The notes under the pieces: model-generated
The model's input: only the letters and a program-made list of their open reading frames with translations
Told to the model about the DNA's origin: nothing
Database searches by the model: none
Program-made: the position numbers and the translations under genes
Source: Pseudomonadota bacterium
Lineage (GTDB): Bacteria; Pseudomonadota; Alphaproteobacteria; Rhizobiales; Beijerinckiaceae
Reading direction: 5' to 3'
NCBI GenBank assembly: GCA_023452965.1
Contig: JAEXUU010000701.1
Span: forward strand, 1 to 7,754
DNA: 7,754 bases
Shown: positions 1-6,563 of the stretch, one piece after another
How the letters are laid out: each line of letters begins with the position of its first letter
How positions within the stretch are numbered: the stretch's first letter is position 1

Positions 1-427
1 GGATGTCGGCGGCCATCAGTACGGGATAGTCGTAGAGCCCGCCCGAGACGTTCTCACGGTCCTTGCCGGCCTTTTCCTTGAACTGGGTCATGCGGTTCAG
101 CCAGCCGAGGCGGGCGACCGTGTTGAAGACCCAGGCGAGCTCGGCATGGCCCGAGACCTGGCTCTGGTTGAAGATGATGCTGCGCTTGGGGTCGACGACG
201 GCGGCGATATAGGCCGCGGCGACCTCGCGGGTGGCGCGGGTCAGCTCGACCGGACCACCCCAGACGTCCATGGACGGCGTGATCGCGTGCATGTCGACGA
301 CGCAATAGATGCAGTCATGCGTTTCCTGCATCGCCACCCAGTTCACGAGGGCGCCGAGATAATTGCCGAGATGGAGCGTCGAGGTCGGCTGCATGCCGGA
401 GAAGACGCGGGGAAGGAAAGCAGCCAT
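1..427 (-). CDS. trpS: tryptophanyl-tRNA synthetase, N-terminal part (cut by left edge)
   Basis: Class I aminoacyl-tRNA synthetase that charges tRNA(Trp) with tryptophan in the cytoplasm. The first 142 codons are visible; the rest, including the KMSKS-type loop, lies beyond the left edge. The protein opens [20 protein letters not shown], and residues 17-26 ([10 protein letters not shown]) are the HIGH-like ATP-binding signature of TrpRS. Downstream family stretches are [35 protein letters not shown] and [13 protein letters not shown]. The ATG at 427 is chosen because the conserved N-terminus begins there and a GGAG ribosome binding site (434-437 on the plus strand) sits 6 bases upstream. The frame stays open further upstream without a better start. 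It follows murJ on the same strand after 52 bases, so the two are probably co-transcribed; the murJ-trpS order is common in alphaproteobacteria. Identification is firm. Confidence 0.96.
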   Translation of the reverse strand, partial: MAAFLPRVFSGMQPTSTLHLGNYLGALVNWVAMQETHDCIYCVVDMHAITPSMDVWGGPVELTRATREVAAAYIAAVVDPKRSIIFNQSQVSGHAELAWVFNTVARLGWLNRMTQFKEKAGKDRENVSGGLYDYPVLMAADI

Positions 428-461
428 CGGGCGCTCCGTCGTCAGGGGCGTTATCGGACCC

Positions 462-481
462 GAGCCGAGGATTTTCGGCTC
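462..481 (-). other. stem-loop overlapping the murJ stop codon
   Basis: GAGCCGA (462-468) and TCGGCTC (475-481) form a perfect 7-bp inverted repeat with a 6-base loop. It overlaps the murJ TGA (480-482) and lies in the 52-base murJ-trpS gap. No T-run follows it on the minus strand (GGGTCCG follows), so it is not a standard intrinsic terminator. It could affect mRNA processing or readthrough into trpS, or be chance in GC-rich DNA. Confidence 0.35.
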
Positions 482-2066
482 AGGAACGCGGCGTTCTGAC
501 GGAAGCGCCGCGAAGGCGCAAGAGCAGCGGCCCGAAAGCACCGAGGATCCAGCCCGCGAGGCCATAGACCAGGGCCCCGCCGAGGCAGAGCGCCGCCAGC
601 GCCGCGGCGCGCATCAGCGTGTGCTGGCCGGGCGCGAGCCAGGGCAGCAGCTGCGGCAACAGGACAGCGAGCGCCGCCGCCATCAGCGCCGCCGCGAGCA
701 GGATGGCGAGGATGGTGCGAATCGTCTCACGGTCGGGTCGCCACAGCCCGTCCCGGAGCAGGAAGCCAGCGAGCAGCAGCGCCTGGACGAGGAAGGCGAG
801 GCTCGCGGCGAGCGCGCCGATCATGGCGGCCTCGCGCCAGCCGAGCAGAGCGTAGCCGGCACAGGCGGCGACGAACACAGCGGCAAAGCCCGCAAGCAGG
901 GGCAGGCGCGGCCGGCGCCGAACGAAATAGACCTGCCCGAAGACCTTGGCCGCCAGCGCGAAGGGCAGGCCGATGGCGAAGGCCGAAAGCGCGGCAGCCG
1001 TGCGCACGCGATCGGCCGCACCGAACTGGCCGTTCTCGAACAGCACCGAGACGATCGGCTCCGCCAGCAGGAACAGGGCCGTCGCGGCGGGAACGGCGAG
1101 CGCGAGGCCAAGCGCCAAAGCGCGGCCGAGCAGCGCGTCATGCTCGACCTGAGATTGCTCGCCCGCCATCGCCGAGAGCACCACCGTGCCCATCGCCACG
1201 CCGAAGAAGGAGAGCGGCAGCTGGAAGACACGATCGGCATAGTATAGCGCCGCGACCGAGCCGGCCTCCGCCGAGGCGATCTGCGTCGAGACCAGGAGCA
1301 CGAGCTGCGCCGCGGAGGCTGCCAGCAGGGTCGCGCCGCCGGTGCGGACAAGCCGCTTCATTTCCGTCGACCAGCGCAGGCTCGGGCGCAGCACGCCGAT
1401 CCGGCGCAGCGGAGCGAGGATCAAGGCGAGATGGGCGAGCCCGCTCAGGCTGAGGCAGGCGGCGAGGAGTGTGGCGCTCTGCTCGCTCGACCCGCCGCGG
1501 AAGAGCTCGACGAGGAGAACCGCGAGCAGGATCGCATTCATCACCGCCGGCGCCAGCGCCGCGACGGTGAAGCGCCCTTCCGCGTTGAGCAGGGCCGCGA
1601 GCAGAGCCGCGAGCGTCGTCAGCAGCACGAAGGGTAGCATCAGCCGGGTGTAGAAGGCGGCGAGTGCGAGCGTATCAGGCTCGCCGGCGAAGCCGCCGGC
1701 AAGGCCGAGCACCACCCAGGGCGCGAACAGCTCGGCCAGGGCGACGAAGAGAAGCAGCAGCAGACCGAGATGGCTCGCGGCCTCGCCGGCGAAGCGCCGC
1801 GCCGCCGCCTCGCCGTTCTGCGCCTTGACCGAGAGGTAGAGCGGCACGAAGGGGGCGTTCAGCCCGCCCTCGCCGAGCACGCGGCGGACCAGATTGGGCA
1901 GGCGCAGCGCCGCGAGGAAGGCATCCGCCACCGGCCCGGTACCGAGCAGGCGGGCGATCAGCACGTCGCGCGCGAAGCCGAGCAGCCGCGACAGGATCGT
2001 CGCCGCGCCGACGACGAGGGAATCGCGGGCGAGGCGGGAAGGATGCTTTGCCGGCGTATCGCTCAC
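480..2066 (-). CDS. murJ: lipid II flippase MurJ (MviN family)
   Basis: Inner-membrane flippase of the MOP superfamily that moves lipid II, the peptidoglycan precursor, from the cytoplasmic to the periplasmic face; essential in most bacteria. The 528-residue product has the usual family length and is a series of long hydrophobic segments (about 14 helices are expected from the family). The N-terminal signature SRLLGFARD (26-34), the LPNLVRR stretch (56-62) and [19 protein letters not shown] are family hallmarks. Arg27, Arg33, Arg61 and Arg279 match E. coli Arg18, Arg24, Arg52 and Arg270, which are essential there; all four match at one constant offset of 9 residues. I choose the GTG start at 2066: a GGGGA site (2076-2080) lies 9 bases upstream, and the frame further upstream would run inside the toxin gene. 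It begins 16 bases after the toxin stop and is followed by trpS. No separate promoter is evident in that gap, so it may share the toxin-antitoxin transcript. Confidence 0.95.
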   Translation of the reverse strand: MSDTPAKHPSRLARDSLVVGAATILSRLLGFARDVLIARLLGTGPVADAFLAALRLPNLVRRVLGEGGLNAPFVPLYLSVKAQNGEAAARRFAGEAASHLGLLLLLFVALAELFAPWVVLGLAGGFAGEPDTLALAAFYTRLMLPFVLLTTLAALLAALLNAEGRFTVAALAPAVMNAILLAVLLVELFRGGSSEQSATLLAACLSLSGLAHLALILAPLRRIGVLRPSLRWSTEMKRLVRTGGATLLAASAAQLVLLVSTQIASAEAGSVAALYYADRVFQLPLSFFGVAMGTVVLSAMAGEQSQVEHDALLGRALALGLALAVPAATALFLLAEPIVSVLFENGQFGAADRVRTAAALSAFAIGLPFALAAKVFGQVYFVRRRPRLPLLAGFAAVFVAACAGYALLGWREAAMIGALAASLAFLVQALLLAGFLLRDGLWRPDRETIRTILAILLAAALMAAALAVLLPQLLPWLAPGQHTLMRAAALAALCLGGALVYGLAGWILGAFGPLLLRLRGASVRTPRS

Positions 2067-2082
2067 AAGCGCGCATCCCCGG

Positions 2083-2397
2083 TCATAATCCGAGGTCCTC
2101 ACGCAGGCGATCGATCTGGTGCATGCGCTGATGCAGGATCGTGACGATGCCGATGTCGCCATTCGCCAACCGGCGCCAGTAGATGACATGGCGCTCGTAA
2201 CGCACCGCGAAGCCGTCGACGCCGAACTCGGCTGGCACGGGCCGCGACGTCACCGCACGCGTTTCGATGCGGCCGAATGTCTCGAACAGCCCCTCGATAT
2301 AGCGCTGCGCCTGGTCCTTGCCCCAGCGCTCACGCGTATAGCGATAGATCTCGTCGAGGCGGTGCGAGGCCGCTTCCTGTATCCGGATCGCGGCCAT
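2083..2397 (-). CDS. ParE/RelE-superfamily toxin of a type II toxin-antitoxin module
   Basis: Small basic protein of 104 residues with the ParE-type layout. An N-terminal helical part (SHRLDEIYRYTRERWGKDQA, 11-30, and YIEGLFETFGRIE, 33-45) is followed by the beta-sheet core: FAVRYERHVIYWRRL (63-77), then IGIVTILHQRMHQIDRLRED. The V/I-x-ILHxRM end with a conserved Arg (Arg91) is typical of ParE-like toxins. Characterised ParE proteins inhibit DNA gyrase, whereas RelE relatives cut mRNA on the ribosome; sequence alone does not decide between them here. The ATG at 2397 lies 6 bases after the antitoxin stop and has no good ribosome binding site of its own, so translation is probably coupled to the antitoxin gene. 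The reading frame is intact. Family assignment is good; the molecular target is unknown. Confidence 0.87.
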   Translation of the reverse strand: MAAIRIQEAASHRLDEIYRYTRERWGKDQAQRYIEGLFETFGRIETRAVTSRPVPAEFGVDGFAVRYERHVIYWRRLANGDIGIVTILHQRMHQIDRLREDLGL

Positions 2398-2403
2398 GCG
2401 CGG

Positions 2404-2658
2404 TCAGGCTTCGTTGCGCGCGATCACCTCGGCGGCGGTGAGCGGCCGATAGGAAGAATCGGGGGCGGCAAAAGCCTGCTGCAGCTCCGCTTTCAGGCGG
2501 TCGAACGCCGCCTGCTCGGCGCGCTCCTTGTCGCGGCGAATCAGGTCACGCACGTATTCGCTGACATTCTCGTAGTCGCCGTCCGGACCCACGTTCTCAG
2601 CGACGAAATCGCTCAATGGGCCGCTGATCCGGACGGTCATGGTGGTCGTGCGCGGCAT
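2404..2658 (-). CDS. ParD-like ribbon-helix-helix antitoxin
   Basis: Antitoxin partner of the adjacent ParE-like toxin, 84 residues. The N-terminal TMTVRIS strand followed by two helices (LSDFVAENV and NVSEYVRDLIRRDKER) is a ribbon-helix-helix DNA-binding domain. The charged C-terminal tail, ending YRPLTAAEVIARNEA, would wrap the toxin. Such antitoxins neutralise the toxin and, alone or with it, repress their own promoter. The start is the ATG at 2658 (MPRTTT...), because a near-perfect AAGGAG (2666-2671 on the plus strand) lies 7 bases upstream; an in-frame ATG at 2700 would place the start inside the upstream palindrome and lacks support. It precedes the toxin gene, the usual antitoxin-first order, and a perfect 12-bp inverted repeat lies immediately upstream as the likely operator. 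Confidence 0.88.
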   Translation of the reverse strand: MPRTTTMTVRISGPLSDFVAENVGPDGDYENVSEYVRDLIRRDKERAEQAAFDRLKAELQQAFAAPDSSYRPLTAAEVIARNEA

Positions 2659-2668
2659 CGGCTCGCTC

Positions 2669-2701
2669 CTTGTCTTCAATATGCACAAAATTGAAGACAA
2701 G
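2669..2701. promoter_or_regulatory. perfect 12-bp inverted repeat, likely toxin-antitoxin operator/promoter
   Basis: CTTGTCTTCAAT (2669-2680) and ATTGAAGACAAG (2690-2701) are exact reverse complements around a 9-base spacer (ATGCACAAA). The site is strikingly AT-rich for this window and sits just upstream of the ParD-like gene, where ribbon-helix-helix antitoxins bind. The minus-strand spacer contains GCATAT, which could be part of a -10 element, but I cannot place a convincing -35. The proximal arm overlaps the AAGGAG ribosome binding site (2666-2671), so the repeat folded in RNA would also cover that site. Operator function is inferred from position and symmetry. Confidence 0.7.
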
Positions 2702-2721
2702 CGCCACTCAGCAGTCGGCGC
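2694..2721 (-). terminator. candidate intrinsic terminator of the hslV-GNAT-hslU operon
   Basis: Directly after the hslU stop (2722-2724), GCGCCACT (2701-2708) pairs with AGT-C-GGCGC (2713-2721) to give an 8-bp GC-rich stem with one bulged base and a CAGC loop. On the minus strand it is followed by TTGTCTT and then AATTTT. The T-stretch is interrupted, so termination may be partial. Its distal part overlaps the 12-bp palindrome at 2669-2701. Confidence 0.5.
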
Positions 2722-4029
2722 CTACAGAATGAACCGGCTCAGATCGGCATTCCTGGCGAGATCGCCGATGCGCGCCTCGACATAGGCGGCGTCGATCGTC
2801 ACGCTCTCGCCGCCGCGATCGGTCGCGGTGAACGAGATCTCGTCGAGGATGCGCTCGATCACGGTCTGGAGCCGGCGCGCGCCGATGTTCTCGACCGTGG
2901 AGTTCACCTCGACCGCGATGCGGGCGATCGCGTCGATCGCATCGGGCGCGAAGGAGATCTCGACCTGCTCGGTCGCGAGCATCGCCACCGACTGTTTGAT
3001 CAGGCTGGCCTCGGTCTCGGTCAGGATGCGCTTGAAGTCCTCGACATCGAGCGGCGAAAGCTCGACGCGGATCGGCAGGCGGCCCTGCAGCTCCGGCAGG
3101 AGGTCGGAAGGCTTCGAGACGTGGAAGGCGCCGGACGCGATGAACAGGATGTGGTCGCTCTTCACCGGCCCGTGCTTGGTCGCGACCGTCGTGCCTTCGA
3201 TCAGCGGCAGCAGGTCGCGCTGCACGCCCTCGCGCGACACATCGGCGCCGGAGCGACCCTCGCGGGCGCAGATTTTGTCGATCTCGTCGAGGAAGACGAT
3301 GCCGTTGTTCTCGACCTCGCGGATCGCCTGCTGGACGATGGCGTCCTGGTCGATCAGCTTGTCGCTCTCCTCGGCGAGCAGCGGGCCATAGGCGTCCTTG
3401 ACCTGGACGCGGCGCGGCTTGCCCTTCTGGCCGAAGGCCTTGCCGAACATGTCGGAGAGGTTGATCGCGCCGATCGAGGCGCCGGGCATGCCGGGCACCT
3501 CGAACATCGGCTGGCCGCTGCCCGTCGAGGCAACCTCGATCTCGATCTCCTTGTCGTCGAGCTCGTTGGCGCGCAGCTTGCGGCGGAAGGCGTCGCGCGT
3601 CGTCGCGCTCGCCGTCGCCCCGACCAGCGCATCGAGCACGCGTTCCTCTGCGGCGATATGGGCCTTGGCCTGGACGTCCTTGCGGCGGCTGTCGCGCACC
3701 AGCCCGATCGCGACCTCGACGAGGTCGCGCACGATCGATTCGACGTCGCGGCCGACATAGCCGACCTCGGTAAACTTGGTCGCCTCGACCTTGAGGAAGG
3801 GCGCATTCGCCAGCTTGGCGAGGCGCCGCGCGATCTCGGTCTTGCCGCAGCCGGTCGGCCCGATCATCAGGATGTTCTTGGGCGCGACCTCCTCGCGCAG
3901 CGGCCCTTCGAGCTGCTGCCGGCGCCAGCGATTGCGCAGCGCGATGGCGACGGCGCGCTTAGCGTCGTTCTGGCCGACGATGAAGCGATCGAGCTCGGAG
4001 ACGATCTCGCGGGGGGAAAAGGTGGTCAT
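2722..4029 (-). CDS. hslU: ATP-dependent protease ATPase subunit HslU (ClpY)
   Basis: AAA+ unfoldase that forms a hexamer, recognises and unfolds substrates and threads them into the HslV peptidase in the cytoplasm. The product is 435 residues, the usual length. Visible landmarks are [20 protein letters not shown] (17-36), Walker A GPTGCGKT (57-64), the pore loop GYVG (90-93), a variable I-domain roughly 100-235, Walker B IVFLDE (244-249), and the sensor-2 region [20 protein letters not shown]. The C-terminus LSRFIL matches the conserved tail that docks into HslV pockets. The ATG at 4029 overlaps the stop of the acetyltransferase gene as ATGA (4026-4029); its own ribosome binding site is weak, which fits translational coupling. 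A hairpin with a T-rich stretch follows the stop. HslUV is typically heat-shock induced. Confidence 0.97.
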   Translation of the reverse strand: MTTFSPREIVSELDRFIVGQNDAKRAVAIALRNRWRRQQLEGPLREEVAPKNILMIGPTGCGKTEIARRLAKLANAPFLKVEATKFTEVGYVGRDVESIVRDLVEVAIGLVRDSRRKDVQAKAHIAAEERVLDALVGATASATTRDAFRRKLRANELDDKEIEIEVASTGSGQPMFEVPGMPGASIGAINLSDMFGKAFGQKGKPRRVQVKDAYGPLLAEESDKLIDQDAIVQQAIREVENNGIVFLDEIDKICAREGRSGADVSREGVQRDLLPLIEGTTVATKHGPVKSDHILFIASGAFHVSKPSDLLPELQGRLPIRVELSPLDVEDFKRILTETEASLIKQSVAMLATEQVEISFAPDAIDAIARIAVEVNSTVENIGARRLQTVIERILDEISFTATDRGGESVTIDAAYVEARIGDLARNADLSRFIL

Positions 4030-4568
4030 TGCGTTTCCGTGTTCGGCATGAACTGCATGATGAGGGCTTTGTCGGCGCCCGAACGGACCGCCGGCATCGG
4101 CCGGAAGCCGGCCTTGCGATAGGCCGCGATCGCCCGGGCATTCTCCGGGTCGGGATCGATGATGATGGTCGCATGGCCACGATCCCGCAGCGTCTGGCAG
4201 AAACGCCGCAACACGGCAGAGCCGAGCCCCTGCCCGAGGCTTTCGCCGGCCGCCAGCGAGAGATCGACGCCGACCGCCTCCGCCGGCAGCTCCATCAGCC
4301 AGGGATTGTCGGTCGCCCAATCCGGCGTCTGGTGGGGCGCAACCTGCCAGACCTGAATATAGCCGGCAGGCGCGCCGTCCAGCTCGAAGATGTAGGGCTC
4401 GCAAGTGTCGTCGCGACCCTCGACCATGTCGCCGATATAGCCGAGCTCCGTCTGTGGCTCGCCCCACCATTGCCGCCAGTGCGGGCGGGCGAGCCAGTCG
4501 GCCAGCATCGAATAGTCCGCCGCCACGACGGGACGGAATGCGATCGACCGCGCCGGCGCGCCGCTCAT
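4026..4568 (-). CDS. GNAT-family N-acetyltransferase, AAC(6')-like, inside the hslVU operon
   Basis: Acetyl-CoA-dependent acyltransferase of 180 residues; the substrate is unknown. The motifs follow the AAC(6')-Ib-like branch (Acetyltransf_8 type): [13 protein letters not shown] (24-36), [15 protein letters not shown] (58-72), GVDLSLA (100-106), the acetyl-CoA pyrophosphate loop SLGQGLGS (110-117), and [18 protein letters not shown] (138-155). This resemblance is to a fold branch that includes aminoglycoside and siderophore acylases and is not proof of drug resistance. The ATG at 4568 overlaps the hslV stop as ATGA (4565-4568), with GGAG (4574-4577) 5 bases upstream. Its stop overlaps the hslU start the same way. 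It is therefore made together with both protease subunits. I recall this gene order from other Hyphomicrobiales, so it is probably an ancestral arrangement. A role linked to proteolysis is possible but unproven. Confidence 0.88.
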   Translation of the reverse strand: MSGAPARSIAFRPVVAADYSMLADWLARPHWRQWWGEPQTELGYIGDMVEGRDDTCEPYIFELDGAPAGYIQVWQVAPHQTPDWATDNPWLMELPAEAVGVDLSLAAGESLGQGLGSAVLRRFCQTLRDRGHATIIIDPDPENARAIAAYRKAGFRPMPAVRSGADKALIMQFMPNTETQ

Positions 4569-5134
4569 GCCAGCTCCAGACTCTCGATGACGAGCGAGTG
4601 GTTGGTGTAGACGCAGATGTCGCCGGCGATCTTCATCGCCTTGCGCACGATCGTCTCGGCATCGGGCTCGACATCGACCAACGCGCGGGCCGCGGCCAGG
4701 GCATAATTGCCGCCGGAGCCGATCGCCACCACCGAGCCGTGCTCGCTCGCTTCCGGCTCCAGCACGTCGCCGGTGCCGGAGATCAGGAGGGAGACCTCCT
4801 TGTCGGCGACGAGCAGCATCGCTTCCAGCCGGCGCAGATAACGGTCGGTGCGCCAGTCCTTGGCGAGCTCGACGCAGGCGCGCAGCAGCTGCGTCGGATA
4901 TTGCTCGAGCTTGGCCTCGAGCCGCTCGAACAGGGTGAAGGCGTCGGCAGTGGCGCCGGCGAAACCGGCGATCACCGCGCCCTTGGCAAGGCGGCGCACC
5001 TTCTTCGCATTGCCCTTCATGATCGTCGGGCCGAGCGAGACCTGACCGTCGCCGCCGATCACGACGCGCCCGCCCTTGCGCACCATCAGGATGGTGGTGG
5101 CGTGCATGCTGGGAATGCTGGAGGTCTCTGACAT
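4565..5134 (-). CDS. hslV: ATP-dependent protease peptidase subunit HslV (ClpQ)
   Basis: N-terminal-nucleophile threonine peptidase, a double-hexamer ring related to proteasome beta subunits, working with HslU. The product has 189 codons. Processing should expose Thr13 (SMHATTIL), giving a mature TTILMVRK start and a 12-residue propeptide. Asp29 and Lys45 correspond to catalytic-site Asp17 and Lys33 of the mature enzyme. Other family stretches are [45 protein letters not shown] and [10 protein letters not shown]. The residue before the nucleophile is Ala, where Gly is common. The ATG at 5134 is used because it gives the usual alphaproteobacterial propeptide, although its ribosome binding site is weak; the internal ATG at codon 10 has none. 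This is the first gene of the operon and is transcribed away from hisB. Confidence 0.97.
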   Translation of the reverse strand: MSETSSIPSMHATTILMVRKGGRVVIGGDGQVSLGPTIMKGNAKKVRRLAKGAVIAGFAGATADAFTLFERLEAKLEQYPTQLLRACVELAKDWRTDRYLRRLEAMLLVADKEVSLLISGTGDVLEPEASEHGSVVAIGSGGNYALAAARALVDVEPDAETIVRKAMKIAGDICVYTNHSLVIESLELA

Positions 5135-5167
5135 CGCGATTCAGTCTCGGTCGGAACGGGTGCCGCC

Positions 5168-5196
5168 AACATGTTCAGGCGAAGCCCCGGTATCAA
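5168..5196 (-). promoter_or_regulatory. candidate hslV promoter
   Basis: On the minus strand TTGATA (5196-5191) matches the -35 consensus TTGACA at 5 of 6 positions. After exactly 17 bases comes CATGTT (5173-5168), a poor -10. This predicts a short leader of about 25-30 bases before the ATG at 5134. The same -35 reads CTTGAT with the base before it, which resembles the CTTGAA half of heat-shock sigma-32 promoters, but no clear CCCCAT-like -10 follows. Confidence 0.35.
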
Positions 5197-5256
5197 GGGC
5201 AAGGGCAGGAATCGAGGTCGGGGCGGCTATGCCGGACAGGCCGCGACAAGCTCCGC

Positions 5257-5388
5257 GTCATCCTGGCCGTAGCCCCTGGTCCGGCCTCCGGCCAGCCCGA
5301 GGATAAACCCCGCGGAGCGCCGGGATCCATTGGAGAACACCGAGCCCTATGATGGATCCCGGGACGGCCTGCGGCCGCCCAGGATGAC
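5257..5388. repeat. 132-bp imperfect palindromic intergenic repeat with nested inverted repeats
   Basis: The outer arms GTCATCCTGG (5257-5266) and CCAGGATGAC (5379-5388) are perfect 10-bp inverted repeats. Nested inside, CCGGGATCCAT (5320-5330) and ATGGATCCCGG (5352-5362) are perfect 11-bp arms around a 21-base loop. The two halves are unequal: 74 bases on the left and 37 on the right. The left half contains extra GC-rich material, including a CCGAGGAT motif (5297-5304) that nearly mirrors ATCCTGG (5260-5266). The layout resembles dispersed palindromic elements of alphaproteobacteria (REP/RIME-like). Only one copy lies in this window, so dispersal is inferred. It has no coding capacity of its own. 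Confidence 0.65.
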
Positions 5389-5416
5389 AAAGGAGGTCGG
5401 CATCGAGCGCAGGGCA

Positions 5417-5446
5417 TTGGCCATGGCGCTCCGCGCCTGCTAAAGC
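5417..5446 (+). promoter_or_regulatory. weak candidate promoter for hisB
   Basis: TTGGCC (5417-5422) and TAAAGC (5441-5446), separated by 18 bases, form a poor sigma-70-like pair 31 bases before the hisB ATG. Both boxes match consensus only partly. It is listed because it is the best pair I found between the repeat and hisB. Confidence 0.2.
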
Positions 5447-5477
5447 GACGCCAAATCCGCAAGAGACAGAGGTCAGC

Positions 5478-6065
5478 ATGCGTTCGGGCGAGGTCAAGCG
5501 CCGCACCAACGAAACCGACATCTCGGTGAAGCTCGTGCTCGACGGCACCGGCAAGGCCGAGATTTCGAGCGGCGTCGGCTTCTTCGACCATATGCTCGAT
5601 TTGTTCGCGCGGCATTCGTTGATCGACACCACGGTCGTGGTGAAGGGCGACACGCATATCGACGACCACCACTCGGTCGAGGATGCCGGCATCGCGCTCG
5701 GCGAGGCGCTCAAGGCAGCGCTCGGCGACAAGAAGGGCATCCGCCGCTATGCCGACGTCCACCTGCCAATGGACGAGACGCTGACCCGGGTCGCGGTCGA
5801 CGTCTCCGGCCGGCCCTTCCTGGTCTTCCGTACCGAGTTCAAGGCGCAGAAGATCGGCAGCTTCGACACCGAACTGGTGCGCGAGTTCTTCCAGGCCTTC
5901 GCCATGAATGCCGGCATCACCCTGCATGTCGAGACGCTCTACGGCGACAACGCCCACCATATCGCCGAGAGCTGCTTCAAGGGACTGGCGCGGGCGCTAC
6001 GCCAGGCGCTGGAAGTCGATCCGCGCGAGGGCGGCCGCGTGCCCTCGACCAAGGGCGCGCTTTAA
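5478..6065 (+). CDS. hisB: imidazoleglycerol-phosphate dehydratase
   Basis: Manganese-dependent enzyme that converts imidazole glycerol phosphate to imidazole acetol phosphate, a late step of histidine synthesis in the cytoplasm. The product is 195 residues, the length of the single-function enzyme (no phosphatase domain fused as in E. coli). Metal-binding signatures are FFDHML (35-40), DDHHSVED (62-69) and DNAHHIAES (157-165), the two His-His motifs characteristic of the family. The C-terminus RVPSTKGAL is also conserved. The ATG at 5478 has AGAGGT (5468-5473) 4 bases upstream. It is the first gene of a his cluster; the next gene begins 12 bases after the stop. All expected residues are present. 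Confidence 0.97.
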   Translation: MRSGEVKRRTNETDISVKLVLDGTGKAEISSGVGFFDHMLDLFARHSLIDTTVVVKGDTHIDDHHSVEDAGIALGEALKAALGDKKGIRRYADVHLPMDETLTRVAVDVSGRPFLVFRTEFKAQKIGSFDTELVREFFQAFAMNAGITLHVETLYGDNAHHIAESCFKGLARALRQALEVDPREGGRVPSTKGAL

Positions 6066-6077
6066 GGGGCCGATGCC

Positions 6078-6563
6078 ATGGCGTTCTATCAGGTCCTGAT
6101 TCCGCCGCCCGGCGCCGGCGGGCTGCGCGAGGAAATCGAGCAGGCCCGCGTCCTGCCGGAAAGCTTCACCTGGCCAGCCTTCCTGTTCGGCGGGGTCTGG
6201 CTGCTGCTGAAGCGGCTCTGGCTCGTCTTCTTCGTCTATGCGCTGGCCTGGGCCGGCATCGTCTATCTGCAGCGGCAGTTCGGCTTCTCCTTCGCCGCGG
6301 TCTCGCTGTCGCATCTGGCGCTCGGCATCTTCCTCGGCCTCGAGGGCCAGAACCTGATCGCGCGCAAGCTGATGCGAAAGGGCTGGCGGCTGGTCGACGT
6401 TGTCGAGGCAGCTGACCTTTCGAGCGCCGAGCGCCGCTTCTTCGAGCGCGCATTGCCGGCCGGCGAGCCGCCGCGCCCCGTCGCTCCGACGAGCGCTCCT
6501 CCTCGTTTCGCCAGCGGCCCGACGCCGGTGATCGGCCTCTTCCCGGAAGCGAGCGGACGATGA
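6078..6563 (+). CDS. DUF2628-type membrane protein of the his cluster
   Basis: Protein of unknown function, 161 residues, resembling the DUF2628 family often found between hisB and hisH in Hyphomicrobiales. The N-terminus ([10 protein letters not shown]) is followed by [20 protein letters not shown] (29-48), then two hydrophobic stretches at about 49-65 and 72-88 that are probably membrane helices. Next is a basic [16 protein letters not shown] region and a Pro/Ala-rich low-complexity tail (about 126-161). AAGGGG (6064-6069) overlapping the hisB stop is its ribosome binding site, and its own stop overlaps the hisH start as ATGA (6560-6563). It is thus co-translated with histidine enzymes, yet nothing in it suggests catalysis. 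Assignment to DUF2628 is from memory of the family pattern. Confidence 0.75.
   Translation: MAFYQVLIPPPGAGGLREEIEQARVLPESFTWPAFLFGGVWLLLKRLWLVFFVYALAWAGIVYLQRQFGFSFAAVSLSHLALGIFLGLEGQNLIARKLMRKGWRLVDVVEAADLSSAERRFFERALPAGEPPRPVAPTSAPPRFASGPTPVIGLFPEASGR

Larger units (their letters stand above)
5135..5477. other. divergent intergenic region hslV / hisB
   Basis: This 343-base region separates the hslVU operon (minus strand) from the his cluster (plus strand). The hslV side (5135-5230) carries a candidate promoter. The middle (5257-5388) is a palindromic repeat. The hisB side (5389-5477) carries a weak candidate promoter and the hisB ribosome binding site. I find no gene, tRNA or riboswitch in it. 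Very short open stretches have no start with a properly spaced ribosome binding site. No histidine-rich leader peptide is visible before hisB. Confidence 0.75.

Noticed and set aside
363..1247. Long open frame on the plus strand, rich in Arg, Gln, Glu and Gly
   Set aside because: It is fully antisense to trpS and murJ, both certain genes. Its composition is what the GC-rich complement of hydrophobic codons gives, and it has no recognisable domain.
2083..2658. Toxin-antitoxin module carried by a transposon or integron
   Set aside because: I found no transposase, terminal inverted repeats enclosing the pair, target duplications or attC-like sites. The only inverted repeat is on the promoter side.
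3121..4122. 333-codon open frame on the plus strand opposite hslU
   Set aside because: hslU on the other strand has every family motif. The antisense product is a low-complexity Asp/Leu/Ala/Arg-rich shadow without a domain.
4026..4568. Acquired aminoglycoside resistance gene
   Set aside because: Despite AAC(6')-like motifs, the gene is locked between hslV and hslU by ATGA overlaps, with no mobile-element signs. It looks like a native chromosomal GNAT gene of unknown substrate.
5324..5362. Inner inverted repeat as an intrinsic terminator
   Set aside because: Neither side is followed by a T-run, and no operon ends here; both neighbouring operons start from this gap.
5390..5442. Perfect-looking AAGGAGGT followed by a tiny frame (MALRAC)
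   Set aside because: The nearest ATG (5423) is more than 20 bases after the AAGGAGGT, the frame has only six codons, and it contains no His codons, so it is not a his leader peptide.
5193..5960. 255-codon open frame on the minus strand across the repeat and hisB
   Set aside because: It is antisense to hisB and runs through the palindromic repeat; there is no ribosome binding site or family resemblance.
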